From a bacterium (GTDB lineage Bacteria > Verrucomicrobiota > Verrucomicrobiia > Limisphaerales > J093): a stretch of 64,000 nt of DNA. A model generated the notes under the pieces. It had not been told where the DNA came from, searched no databases, and saw only the letters and a list, made by a program, of their open reading frames with translations. Positions 17,237 to 24,290 of the stretch are shown here, in pieces; position 1 is the first letter of the stretch; each line of letters starts with the position of its first letter. Location: assembly GCA_021823625.1 (NCBI GenBank), contig JAKANS010000004.1, forward strand, positions 20,541 to 84,540, written 5' to 3'. The position numbers and the translations under genes were made by a program.

Positions 17237-17289
17237 TCATGTCAGCCGGTTCCGCAGTTCACGTTTGGCGGTTTCCCAATCCAGAAAGG
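17237..17289 (-). pseudogene. C-terminal remnant of a small antitoxin
   Basis: Just upstream of the PIN toxin, 16 codons read FLDWETAKRELRNRLT and stop at 17237. Going upstream the frame enters repeat family B at 17287-17340, so the first part of the presumed antitoxin has been replaced by the repeat. The assignment is by position only. Confidence 0.35.
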
Positions 17290-17340
17290 GGTCGGTCCTC
17301 ACTTTTGACACGGCGGGGCCCGGGTGGAGCCGAAGGCGGA
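17287..17340. repeat. Dispersed repeat family B, copy 2
   Basis: GGGGTCGGTCCTCACTTTTG, ACACGGCGGGGCCCGGGTGG, AGCCGAAGGCGG. The other side runs into 'ttaaccacaaagaacaccaa', a tract also seen near copy 1. The 300 bases from 17341 to 17659 contain only such tracts and imperfect hairpins (CCCCGTGGAGT, CACTTCACGGGG); no gene was found. Confidence 0.75.
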
Positions 17341-17659
17341 GATTCATTAACCACAAAGAACACCAAGGGCACAAAGTCATCATTCGAAAATAGAAATTGG
17401 GAAAACAGGCCCCGTGGAGTAAAGGCATGCCCGTTGAATACGAACAAGGTTCCACGGACCCAGCGCACTCCACAGGCCAGGCGCACTTCACGGGGCAAGG
17501 AACATCAATACTGGCAACTGACTACGGACATTTCTAAAAAGCTGAAGGCTGAAAGCTGAAATCACAGACCAGACGACGGAGGACGGAGGGCTGGCCACTG
17601 GACAACGCGGCCTTGACCGGGTCGTAGCGAGGGGCACCGCATGAGGAGAGCTTTTCAAG

Positions 17660-17851
17660 CTATGCGCTTTGGGGAATCGGACAGCCCAGTTTTCGGCAAA
17701 TGGATTTGGCCGTGAAGCGATTGATTTCCTTATGTCGGGGGACCGCTTGAAGTTCGCCTGTTGGGTTGATCCAGATCGAATGAGAAGAACCTTCCCGTTC
17801 CAGCTTGCACCCGTGTTTGACCAGGTGAGAAAGGAGGGCCTCGCGTTTCAA
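17660..17851 (-). CDS. hicA: HicA family toxin
   Basis: 63 residues of the HicA mRNA interferase fold: MKREALLSHLVKHGCKLERE, then GSSHSIWINPTGELQAVPRH with the catalytic His, then KEINRFTAKSICRKLG. It is encoded after hicB with a 4-base overlap, the reverse of the classical hicAB order. Confidence 0.9.
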   Translation of the reverse strand: MKREALLSHLVKHGCKLEREGSSHSIWINPTGELQAVPRHKEINRFTAKSICRKLGCPIPQSA

Positions 17852-18066
17852 GCGAATACCACCTCTAAACGCTCCCCAGCAAGCAGGGCTTTTGCGGCCT
17901 GTTCTTTGCGATACGCCAGCACATCCCGAATGGACCCGCGCAGGTTCTCCAAGCAGGCCTCAACGGTTTCACCTTGCCCGTTGGCTTCGGGAAACTCAAC
18001 ACAGGTTGCCGCGAAGCCGGTTTCAGACTCGGCCGAGCAATCGTGAATTAAAGCGGTGATTTCCAT
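17848..18066 (-). CDS. hicB: HicB family antitoxin
   Basis: 72 residues with the HicB partial RNase-H-like fold: ALIHDCSAESETGFAATCVE, FPEANGQGETVEACLENLRG, SIRDVLAYRKE. There is no DNA-binding C-terminus, as in short HicB proteins. It precedes and overlaps hicA. Confidence 0.88.
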   Translation of the reverse strand: MEITALIHDCSAESETGFAATCVEFPEANGQGETVEACLENLRGSIRDVLAYRKEQAAKALLAGERLEVVFA

Positions 18067-18128
18067 GGTGCGATACTAGCCCATGCGGGCAAAAAAACGA
18101 GCCGGTTTTTAAAGAAAAGGGGGCAGAA

Positions 18129-18197
18129 AGGGGTCAGTCCCCACTTTTGACATGGCGGGCGGAATGCCCGCGGGGCCAGGGTAGAGCCGAAGGCGGT
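18129..18197. repeat. Dispersed repeat family B, copy 3
   Basis: GGGGTCAGTCCCCACTTTTG, ACATGGCGGGCGGAATGCCC, then GGGGCCAGGGTAGAGCCGAA. It lies between hicB and the RelE-like gene and is longer than the other copies owing to a GGAATGCCCGC insertion. Confidence 0.75.
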
Positions 18198-18256
18198 CGA
18201 ATCAAAGCGGAAAGCACGAAACGAAAAGCAGAAGTTTATTGTCCCGAGGGGGCGGG

Positions 18257-18526
18257 TCAGGGAAAGAAGCGGTAAATCTCCTTCCGATGCAATACCCGGG
18301 CCAAGGTCAGTTTCTCCCCATCCCAGTAAAAACCCAGGCGATAATCTCCGATCCGGAGGCGATAGGCCCCGGTTTGTCCCGCGAGCTTCTTCACCTGCGG
18401 CAGTTCCTGAAGCTCCTGCCAGGCCGGAGCTTCCTCGAAAGCCAAACGCCGGATTCGCCCATAATCCCGGGTTCCTTTGAGCCGCTTCAGATCCCGGACA
18501 AAGGCCGGCAGGTAGGCAACGATCAT
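18257..18526 (-). CDS. RelE/ParE-type toxin
   Basis: 89 residues: MIVAYLPAFVRDLKRLKGTR, then VKKLAGQTGAYRLRIGDYRL and GFYWDGEKLTLARVLHRKEI. The order of strands and the basic K/R-rich central part match RelE/YafQ/ParE proteins. It starts within the stop of the upstream antitoxin gene (ATGA overlap). Confidence 0.85.
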   Translation of the reverse strand: MIVAYLPAFVRDLKRLKGTRDYGRIRRLAFEEAPAWQELQELPQVKKLAGQTGAYRLRIGDYRLGFYWDGEKLTLARVLHRKEIYRFFP

Positions 18527-18744
18527 GGCTCATCCAGCGCCTGCAAAGCCTGCCTACGGGTCAGCGGCTTCTCTTGCGCCACCGTTCTCATGGCGCGATC
18601 CAGGCCGGCGTCCTCCACCAATTCCAGCAACTGCCGGTAGTGGCGATAGCCGAGGATGACCTTGCTGACCTGCCCCCGGGTGTTGGTGATCAACTCTTTG
18701 GCAAAAGGATAGTCGCTCCTGGCAGTGCTGGCACTCGCGTTCAT
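18523..18744 (-). CDS. Antitoxin of a RelBE-like pair
   Basis: 73 residues: a Phd/RelB-like N-terminus (FAKELITNTRGQVSKVILGY, RHYRQLLELVEDAG) and a charged C-terminal helix (RAMRTVAQEKPLTRRQALQA). It is the first gene of the pair, directly coupled to the RelE-like toxin. Confidence 0.78.
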   Translation of the reverse strand: MNASASTARSDYPFAKELITNTRGQVSKVILGYRHYRQLLELVEDAGLDRAMRTVAQEKPLTRRQALQALDEP

Positions 18745-18802
18745 GGCAAGACACTAACGGGACGAAGTGACACCGTCAACCGCGCGCGCGGCGCGTGAAG
18801 GT

Positions 18803-18876
18803 CTGCTCAACGGGTAGTAGATCATCGGCTTGTCATAGCCCGGCAGCAGTTGCTTGCTCACGGCCTGGGTGTGCAG
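18803..18876 (-). pseudogene. rmlA: Fragment of glucose-1-phosphate thymidylyltransferase
   Basis: The minus strand reads [20 protein letters not shown] followed by LS, which is residues of about 14-40 of RmlA/RfbA (usual form [22 protein letters not shown]). Similarity stops exactly at repeat family B on the 5' side and at sequence without similarity on the 3' side. No other part of an rmlA gene is in the window. Confidence 0.8.
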
Positions 18877-18898
18877 GGGTCGGTCCTCACTTTTGACA
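18875..18898. repeat. Dispersed repeat family B, copy 4 (short)
   Basis: AGGGGTCGGTCCTCACTTTT followed by GACA only. The GC-rich second half seen in the other copies is missing. It abuts the rmlA fragment, replacing its first 14 or so codons. Confidence 0.7.
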
Positions 18899-19082
18899 CC
18901 AGAAGGCATGCGGCAGAGGGCAGCCCGTGGAATGGGCGGCCCCGCGAACTCAAACCCCAGAGCCGCCGCCCTTTCACAGGCCAGTTCAATGACAATGAAT
19001 TCCTTCACTCCCCTCAGCGGCATCAAAGCAGAACGTTGGGAGCTGAAAGCAGACAGCGGAGGCCGGAGGTTCAAAAATGGCC

Positions 19083-19245
19083 TTAGCCGGAAGCGGCGCT
19101 ACGGGCGCGGGCGAGGAGGGCGCCAAGGTCCAGTTCCTTGGCCCAGCGTGTCAAATAGGTCCCATCGAGCAGCCCGGCCTGAACACGGAGTATGCCAAGG
19201 ACATCAGCCGTCGCGCCGGGGTGGCCTGACGCAGCAGATGAATCT
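19083..19245 (-). pseudogene. C-terminal remnant of a nucleotidyltransferase (AbiEii/MNT-like)
   Basis: The minus strand reads ADVLGILRVQAGLLDGTYLT followed by RWAKELDLGALLARA and a stop at 19083. This 'ILRVQ..LD..YL.RWA.EL....LL' ending is typical of the C-terminus of small nucleotidyltransferases. No N-terminal domain precedes it. The stretch 18905-19331 otherwise shows no gene. Confidence 0.45.
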
Positions 19246-19331
19246 GCATGGCGGCGGCAGCGGGACTTGTGTCGTTTATAAGTGCGGTGCTCATGCGTGA
19301 GAAGATGAAGTCGTCATAACATCCGCGGCGG

Positions 19332-20405
19332 CTATGGGTGTTCAAGCAGGGCGCGGCCCATGCGCTCGGCCGCCCGGCCGTCGCCGTAAGGCTCTGCCTG
19401 TCGTCCAGAAGTTCCCCGCGCTCCCAGCACGGCGTGAGTGATCCTGGCGGCATCATTGGGTGGGCAGAGCCGGTTCCACCCCAGTTCCACGGATTCCACC
19501 CACTCCGTTTCCTCCCGCAGGGTGACGCAAGGCACGCGGTGAAAGAACGCCTCTTTCTGCACCCCGCCAGAATCGGTGGCGATGACGGCAGCGCCCATCT
19601 CCAGCCGCAGCATGTCCAAAAAACCGAGCGGTTCAGTCAGGCGGATTCCGGCGGTGTCGAGTCCGCCTTGTTCGATCATCTTGCGCGCGCGCGGATGCAC
19701 CGGCAGCACCACCGGCAATTCCTTCGCAACCGCCTGCAAACCGGAAAGAATGGCCCGCAGACGGCCGGGATCGTCCGTGTTCTCGGCGCGATGCACGGTG
19801 GCCAGCACGTAATTTCGCTCCGCCAATCCCAGCCTTTCCAGCACCGTTGACCGGCCCAGGGCCTGGTCTCGGAACATCAAGGCCACATCGAACATGACAT
19901 CGCCGGTCCAGACGATGCGATCTTCGGGCACGCCCTCGCGCTGGAGGTTCTTCCGCGCGGCTTCCGTCGGCACTAAAAGCAGGCTGGACAACGTGTCCGC
20001 CACCAGCCGGTTGATTTCCTCCGGCATCCGGCGGTTGAACGAACGCAGGCCCGCTTCGACGTGCGCCACCGGCACGTTCACCTTCGCCGCCGCCACGGCC
20101 CCGGCCAGCGTGGAGTTGGTGTCGCCATAGACCAGTAGCCAGTCCGGCTTCTGCTCCACCAAGGCCCGCTCGATGCCCACGAGCATGGTCGCGGTCTGCT
20201 CGGCATGCGACGCCGACCCGACGTTGAGGTTCAGGTTCGGCGCGCGTAGGCCAAGTTCCTCGAAGAAGACATCCGACATCTCGCGATCATAGTGCTGGCC
20301 GGTGTGAAGCAGGAACTCGTCGATCCCAGCCTTTGCCAGTGCGCGGCTAACCGGCGCTGCCTTGATGAATTGCGGCCGGGCACCAACGATGGTGACGATT
20401 TTCAC
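19332..20405 (-). CDS. wbpI: Non-hydrolysing UDP-N-acetylglucosamine 2-epimerase family (WecB/WbpI)
   Basis: 357 residues from a GTG at 20405: KIVTIVGARPQFIKAAPVSR, LLHTGQHYDREMSD, VYGDTNSTLAGAVAAAKVNV, PVAHVEAGLRSFNRRMPEE, DSGGVQKEAFFHRVPCVTLR. In the UDP-ManNAc3NAcA pathway the last step, C2 epimerisation of UDP-GlcNAc3NAcA, is done by the paralogue WbpI. Since wbpA, wbpB, wbpD and wbpE equivalents are in the same locus, I prefer WbpI over WecB, though the two cannot be separated by eye. The start codon lies right after a REP repeat. Confidence 0.88.
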   Translation of the reverse strand: MKIVTIVGARPQFIKAAPVSRALAKAGIDEFLLHTGQHYDREMSDVFFEELGLRAPNLNLNVGSASHAEQTATMLVGIERALVEQKPDWLLVYGDTNSTLAGAVAAAKVNVPVAHVEAGLRSFNRRMPEEINRLVADTLSSLLLVPTEAARKNLQREGVPEDRIVWTGDVMFDVALMFRDQALGRSTVLERLGLAERNYVLATVHRAENTDDPGRLRAILSGLQAVAKELPVVLPVHPRARKMIEQGGLDTAGIRLTEPLGFLDMLRLEMGAAVIATDSGGVQKEAFFHRVPCVTLREETEWVESVELGWNRLCPPNDAARITHAVLGARGTSGRQAEPYGDGRAAERMGRALLEHP

Positions 20406-20415
20406 GAGGGCTGGG

Positions 20416-20607
20416 GTAGGGCCCGCTGTCCCACGGGCCGCACGGGGCTTTCTGGCAGGGTTGGCTCTCCGAGCCGACCTCCGTATTCTGCGCGGACATC
20501 TCGGAGAGATGTCCCACCGTAATTTCGGACACCTGAGGTAGGGCCCGCTCTCCGAGCAGGCCGCATCGGGCGTTTCGGAACGGACGCCTCGGAGAGGCGT
20601 CCCTACC
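20416..20607. repeat. REP repeat cluster next to the RAYT gene (family A)
   Basis: At least four hairpin units: GTAGGGCCCGC..GGGCCG near 20418, GGCTCTCCGAGCC near 20470, GGACATCTCGGAGAGATGTC near 20501, GGGCCCGCTCTCCGAGCAGG near 20544, and GGACGCCTCGGAGAGGCGTC at 20580-20600. The last ends in CCCTACC, whose complement supplies the TAG stop of the transposase gene. Spacers contain 'cgcatcgggcgtttcgg'. Confidence 0.88.
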
Positions 20608-21070
20608 TTCCCAAAATGCTGGCATACTGGCTGCCGAAACGCACAAAGGGCCAGTCTTCCGTTCGAGCCACCAACCCCGCCCGCACCGGATTCTCCAAGA
20701 TATACGCCGCCTTGTCCCGCAAGCTCTCGTCCTGGCGCAAACGATGCCCAAAAAAATCGCGCTGCCAGCGAATCCCGAGATGACGCGCTGTCCAACGTTT
20801 CCAATCGCTCACGACACTGCGTATCGGGCGCGGCCAACCCCCGAACCGGAAAAGCCCGTGCAAATGATCCGGCATGAGCATCAGCAGGTGGCAATACCAG
20901 GCACCGGCGTGCTCCACCGAGGCGACGCTCTCGAACAAGCGCCGGGCAACATCGTCCACCGCCAGGGTGTTCTGACCGCGTGGCTGGCAGTTGAGGGTCA
21001 GGAAATAGATTTCCTGCGTCGGATCCACCCATAGCGGGATGTCATGGGGCAGGCGCTGGTGAACCGGCAA
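20603..21070 (-). mobile_element. REP-associated tyrosine transposase (RAYT, Y1 family)
   Basis: 155 residues. HUH-type Y1 transposase motifs are visible: YFLTLNCQPRG near the N-terminus, the metal-binding MLMPDHLHGLFRFGG (H-L-H), VVSDWKRWTARHLGIRWQRD, and the catalytic region DKAAYILENPVRAGLVARTE with the nucleophilic Tyr. The ending DWPFVRFGSQY is standard for RAYTs, which mobilise REP palindromes rather than a full IS. The TTG at 21070 is the likely start. The gene is flanked downstream by REP units, and its stop codon lies in one. Confidence 0.88.
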
Positions 21071-21303
21071 CCTGTTTCAGGTAGCGTCCTGGGACGGCCG
21101 CCTGAGGCAGGGGCGGCTCTCCGGGCTGACCGGCCGGGGGTGGAATCGGCCATTTTCCGCCGCATTTACAGCCCAGACAGGCCTGATTTTTTTTGGCTGC
21201 TCAACTATAATCTGCCACTACCCAGCCATACCCGTTTGTCGGTGTTATCGAGTGTCATGGCACTGTTGAACACAGAACAACCCAGCCGTTTCTGAAACCG
21301 GGG

Positions 21304-21705
21304 CTATCTTGGCTCGATAACCGCCAGCCCCTTCACTTGGGCAAAATGCCGTTGGTTGAACGTGGCTACTTCACTGCCGCGCTCCAAGGCTGTCGCCGCC
21401 ACGATGAGGTCATAATAACCGATCGTCTTGCCGGACGATTCCAATTCTGCCCAAATGCGCGCGTGCTCGTAAGCTGTCTGCTCCGTGTAGGGAATGATGG
21501 GCAATGAAACCAGAATGGTCTGGAGATATTGGAGGCGTCTGGTTTTGTGCACTCCGGCAGCCCGTTCCACGCCATGCCAAAGCTCAGCTACAGTGACGGC
21601 GGCAACTTCAAATTGATCGTCCAGGCGGGAGGCCACCCAGCTTTTGAGATCAAATGTGCCTTTCTCGCCGCGAATGATGACATCGGCATCCAGAATTATC
21701 GCCAT
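21304..21705 (-). CDS. vapC: VapC-type PIN-domain toxin
   Basis: 133 residues with the four-acid PIN pattern: ILDADVIIRGEKG (Asp), TVAELWHGVERA (Glu), IGYYDLIVAATALERG (Asp) and VATFNQRHFAQVKGL. Predicted RNase toxin. It follows the antitoxin gene with a 10-base overlap. Confidence 0.88.
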   Translation of the reverse strand: MAIILDADVIIRGEKGTFDLKSWVASRLDDQFEVAAVTVAELWHGVERAAGVHKTRRLQYLQTILVSLPIIPYTEQTAYEHARIWAELESSGKTIGYYDLIVAATALERGSEVATFNQRHFAQVKGLAVIEPR

Positions 21706-21968
21706 TTGTCAGCCGGGGCTTTGAGGGTTTTGCGGGCGGTTTGCAGGTCACGATGCCAGGCTGTGGCTTCATCTTCCGACAATTCGGTTTTGGCCAGGGC
21801 TTCGGCCAGGTCGCGGCCCGCGCAAACTTTCTCGTTGTCTGGCACCAACTGGGCGACGGGCGAGCCGTTCTTGAGCAGCACGAAGGTGACGTTTTGGTAA
21901 TGGGCGCGGTTGACGCAATCGGCAAAATTGCGCGCGGCGTCGGTGACGCTGATGGTCGTCTTTCGCAT
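21696..21968 (-). CDS. Phd/YefM-type antitoxin of the VapC pair
   Basis: 90 residues: MRKTTISVTDAARNFADCVN, then VTFVLLKNGSPVAQLVPDNE, then a charged tail. The N-terminal strand-helix is the Phd/YefM DNA-binding fold. It is the first gene of a two-gene unit with the PIN toxin. Confidence 0.82.
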   Translation of the reverse strand: MRKTTISVTDAARNFADCVNRAHYQNVTFVLLKNGSPVAQLVPDNEKVCAGRDLAEALAKTELSEDEATAWHRDLQTARKTLKAPADKWR

Positions 21969-22090
21969 GAAATCAGATTATCAGATTTTAACCCTGTGTC
22001 AACCCACAGCTACGTCCATCTGGACATGGCGCGGGCGGCCTTCACGAAATTGGGCCATGCGCCGACAACATGGAGGGTGGTCATTGGGAG

Positions 22091-22148
22091 GCGGACGTCT
22101 CGGAGAGGCGTCTCCACCTGGGGAGGGCCCGCTCTCCGAGCGGGCCGT
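22091..22148. repeat. REP repeat (family A)
   Basis: GCGGACGTCTCGGAGAGGCG and GGGCCCGCTCTCCGAGCGGG pair as two adjacent hairpins. It occupies most of the 220-base gap between the VapBC antitoxin and the AbiEii-like gene. Confidence 0.85.
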
Positions 22149-22189
22149 GGGCTTTTTTCGCGGAGTCGTGGGAAATCAGCCAGACCGTC

Positions 22190-22960
22190 TCACCGACCCG
22201 CTTCGTGGCGCAACGATTCCAATTCCCGACGCAAGGGCTGCCAGTATTCGGCATCGCGCCGGCGCTCTTCAGCTTCCTCCTGAGCCAGGAACGCCGCCAC
22301 CTGGTCGAGATCGCCCGACCGGGCGGCCGCTACAGCCTGGCGGCTGGCGGCCATCCGCGCCGCCTCATCCGCATACCGCTGGCAGAGCCGGCCAAGGATT
22401 TCCGGAGTTCGACTCTCCCTGAGCCAGAAAAGGATCGTTTCGCGGCTCGGGCGGGCGTGCGAAACGTAGTCCGCCTCGAGCAGCCGTCGAATCATGGGCC
22501 AATCCTTGTCGCGCTGGGTTTTCTTCGCCTGAACGAGGTCGGGCAGACTCAACACCGGAACCTGCTCGGCGCCGGTCTCCAGGCGGATGGTTTGGCGTCG
22601 GTTCCACAAGGCCGCGAACGGATCGGCTCCGCGCAAAACCGACATCAGGTCAATGCGCAGACCGGCCACGTCCGGATGTCGGCATCGGAAGTGCACGGCA
22701 TGGCCCTTCTCGAGATACGCCAATTCGAATGGCGGAACCGCGATGACATCCGCCTCCAACTCCCGCAATGCGACCTGCAGCAGATCCAGGTTGCGCTTGT
22801 CGGCCAGCACGACGAAATCGCTGTCCCGGCTGAATTCCGCCGCCCCGTAGAGGATACAAGCCTGCCCTCCCATGAGAAGGGCTTTCACGCTATGCCGGGA
22901 GAACGTAGAAAGGACTTTGAGTATCGGGTTCCGGATCAAGGCTGCCTCCCATCGCGACAT
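22190..22960 (-). CDS. AbiEii-like nucleotidyltransferase
   Basis: 256 residues. The active site is ALLMGGQACILYGAAEFSRD followed by SDFVV, the GG...Y/H-G...RxTxD-like pattern of AbiEii/AbiGii and related transferases; the second acid lies in AGLRIDLMSV. The C-terminal third is helical and charged (VAAFLAQEEAEERRRDAEYW). A 66-residue gene overlaps its start by 71 bases, so the true start may be inside, near residue 18. Confidence 0.72.
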   Translation of the reverse strand: MSRWEAALIRNPILKVLSTFSRHSVKALLMGGQACILYGAAEFSRDSDFVVLADKRNLDLLQVALRELEADVIAVPPFELAYLEKGHAVHFRCRHPDVAGLRIDLMSVLRGADPFAALWNRRQTIRLETGAEQVPVLSLPDLVQAKKTQRDKDWPMIRRLLEADYVSHARPSRETILFWLRESRTPEILGRLCQRYADEAARMAASRQAVAAARSGDLDQVAAFLAQEEAEERRRDAEYWQPLRRELESLRHEAGR

Positions 22961-23090
22961 ACGCCTCCCACAACGGCCCCGCCGCCTGCCACCTTTCCGC
23001 CGGCGTCATGCGGTACCATTCCATCCACTCGTCGCCCACCGCGTCGGCGAGTTGTCCGATGACCGCCGTTTCCTGGGGGTCGGATTGCAT
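22890..23090 (-). CDS. Small hypothetical protein coupled to a nucleotidyltransferase
   Basis: 66 residues with the central segment MTPAERWQAAGPLWEAYVAM and ending PEPDTQSPFYV. Short proteins with this 'MTPAERW....W..Y..LGGSLDPEPD.QSPF' form recur in front of AbiEii-like nucleotidyltransferases, so the two probably form an antitoxin/toxin-like unit. No biochemical function is known to me. Confidence 0.65.
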   Translation of the reverse strand: MQSDPQETAVIGQLADAVGDEWMEWYRMTPAERWQAAGPLWEAYVAMGGSLDPEPDTQSPFYVLPA

Positions 23091-23101
23091 GCTTCGCTTC
23101 C

Positions 23102-23207
23102 GGGATGACTGCGGACGCCTCGGAGAGGCATCCCCACCAAGGTAGGGCCCGTTCTCCGAGCGGGCCGGCCGCCTGCGGACGCCTCAGAGAGGCGTCCCTA
23201 CCTCCGC
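23102..23207. repeat. REP repeat pair (family A)
   Basis: GCGGACGCCTCGGAGAGGCA, GGTAGGGCCCGTTCTCCGAG and GCGGACGCCTCAGAGAGGCG form three hairpins in tandem. The last ends in CCCTACC, whose complement carries the TAG stop of the wbpD fragment. Confidence 0.88.
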
Positions 23208-23260
23208 TTGAACTCGTCGTAAGGCCTGGAACCACGCGTCAGTTCAGCGGGCAGCGGCAA
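23198..23260 (-). pseudogene. Duplicated 3' end of wbpD
   Basis: Reads LPLPAELTRGSRPYDEFKRR and a TAG stop. The intact WbpB-WbpD fusion ends [20 protein letters not shown] with TAG, 1.1 kb away; the two share about 15 of 20 residues, and both stops lie in a GGTAGGGACG repeat end. Only these 20 codons remain. It is separated from the intact copy by an MNT/HEPN pair. Confidence 0.75.
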
Positions 23261-23288
23261 TGAAACAGTAGCGTCCAAGAGTCGTGGC

Positions 23289-23771
23289 TTAGAGCCTGTC
23301 CCCCAATGGGTAGTGCAGGCGATTCGCCCGCCCCGGAAGATCATTTTTCTGACCCGTACTAAGCGCGATGTTCAGGTTGAGAGCCGCGCAGAAGTTCTGC
23401 AGATCCTTCCCTCCCTCTTGCATGATGTAATGAATGACCTGGGCATCGAGATCCCGATACGGGTGGATGGCGATATTGCGAAAGCCGGTCATGCCCGCCA
23501 GACGTGCCGCCAGCGCTGGGTCCAGCTTGCCGGCCTGATGCAGCAGGGTGAATGACTCCGCACTGCTTTGGGGAACACCCAGGTGCTCCGTGGCTACGAT
23601 GTGCATGGCGAGATCAATGGCCGCCTGGCAGGCCCGCTCGAGGTTGAGCGTCAGGGCCTCCAGGTGCGTCGGGCTGGCCAGCGTGGAATCGCTTTCGTAT
23701 TCCTCGCGCAGCCGGCGAAGGCACCGTTCGATAATGGCCGCCTTGTTCAGACTGATGGCGTCCGGCGGCAT
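23289..23771 (-). CDS. hepT: HepT-like HEPN toxin (DUF86)
   Basis: About 160 residues from the ATG at 23771: AAIIERCLRRLREEYESDST, NLERACQAAIDLAMHIVATE, and the RX4HXY motif in MTGFRNIAIHPYRDLD. This is the DUF86/HepT family, whose toxins are RNases neutralised by AMPylation of the motif Tyr. It follows the MNT gene, with an unusually long overlap of 158 bases. Confidence 0.85.
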   Translation of the reverse strand: MPPDAISLNKAAIIERCLRRLREEYESDSTLASPTHLEALTLNLERACQAAIDLAMHIVATEHLGVPQSSAESFTLLHQAGKLDPALAARLAGMTGFRNIAIHPYRDLDAQVIHYIMQEGGKDLQNFCAALNLNIALSTGQKNDLPGRANRLHYPLGDRL

Positions 23772-24171
23772 GGTAGGCGGTCTCCACTTCGTGACGGTCC
23801 TCTCTGAGCTGAAAATAACCGCCGAGAAGCCGACTCTCCGTCTCGGCAACGGCGTCGCGGTCAACCGTGAAGAGGCGTTGTCCCTTCAGAATGGCTTCGT
23901 AAGCATAGACCAGGTTTTTCGATGTCATCACGCCAAGGTCAACCGGTCGCCCGACCTGCTGCTGCAGAGCGGCGGCCAGCGTCAGGCGTTCGTGGATCGC
24001 GATCGATTGGCCAGCGAAGGGCAGCAATGCAATATCGATATCGCTGTCGTCACGGAGACGTCCGGAGACGGCGGATCCCAGCAAATAGGCGGCGGCGATT
24101 GGTGGGCACTGCCGCAGGACCGGAACCACGAGATGACCAATTTCCGCCGGGGTGGTCACGGGGCTTTTCAT
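23614..24171 (-). CDS. mntA: MntA-like nucleotidyltransferase antitoxin with over-running C-terminus
   Basis: The first 133 residues match MntA proteins: AAAYLLGSAVSGRLRDDSDI followed by DIALL (GSX10DXD), then GRPVDLGVMTSKNLVYAYEA and ILKGQRLFTVDRD. Where a normal family member stops, at the hepT start, this frame runs 52 codons further inside hepT with no family resemblance. A lost stop or small frameshift at the 3' end is likely. The gene starts at the ATG at 24171, 45 bases from a REP block. Confidence 0.8.
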   Translation of the reverse strand: MKSPVTTPAEIGHLVVPVLRQCPPIAAAYLLGSAVSGRLRDDSDIDIALLPFAGQSIAIHERLTLAAALQQQVGRPVDLGVMTSKNLVYAYEAILKGQRLFTVDRDAVAETESRLLGGYFQLREDRHEVETAYHAAGRHQSEQGGHYRTVPSPAARGIRKRFHAGQPDAPGGPDAQPRAGLPGGH

Positions 24172-24214
24172 CTGGAACTGAGGAAATCGGGAAGGGTTCC
24201 GGTCGGTCGGGCAG

Positions 24215-24290
24215 TCATTTCGGACGCCCCAGGTAGGGCCCGCTCTCCAACCGGGCCGCATCGGACGATTCGGAGAAACGTCCCTACCGC
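24215..24290. repeat. REP repeat (family A) at the wbpD stop codon
   Basis: GGTAGGGCCCGCTCTCCAAC, CGGGCCGCATCGGACGATTC and GGAGAAACGTCCCTACC. The final CCCTACC supplies the TAG that ends the WbpB-WbpD fusion. Confidence 0.85.

Noticed and set aside
18905..19074. A possible coding stretch reading MPLRGVKEFIVIELACERAA on the minus strand
   Set aside because: It runs into a repeat and the rmlA remnant without a family match; I could not tell it from chance.
20416..24290. Hairpin repeats as a CRISPR array
   Set aside because: Units are palindromic, of unequal spacing, lie between different genes and have no regular unique spacers; no cas genes are present.
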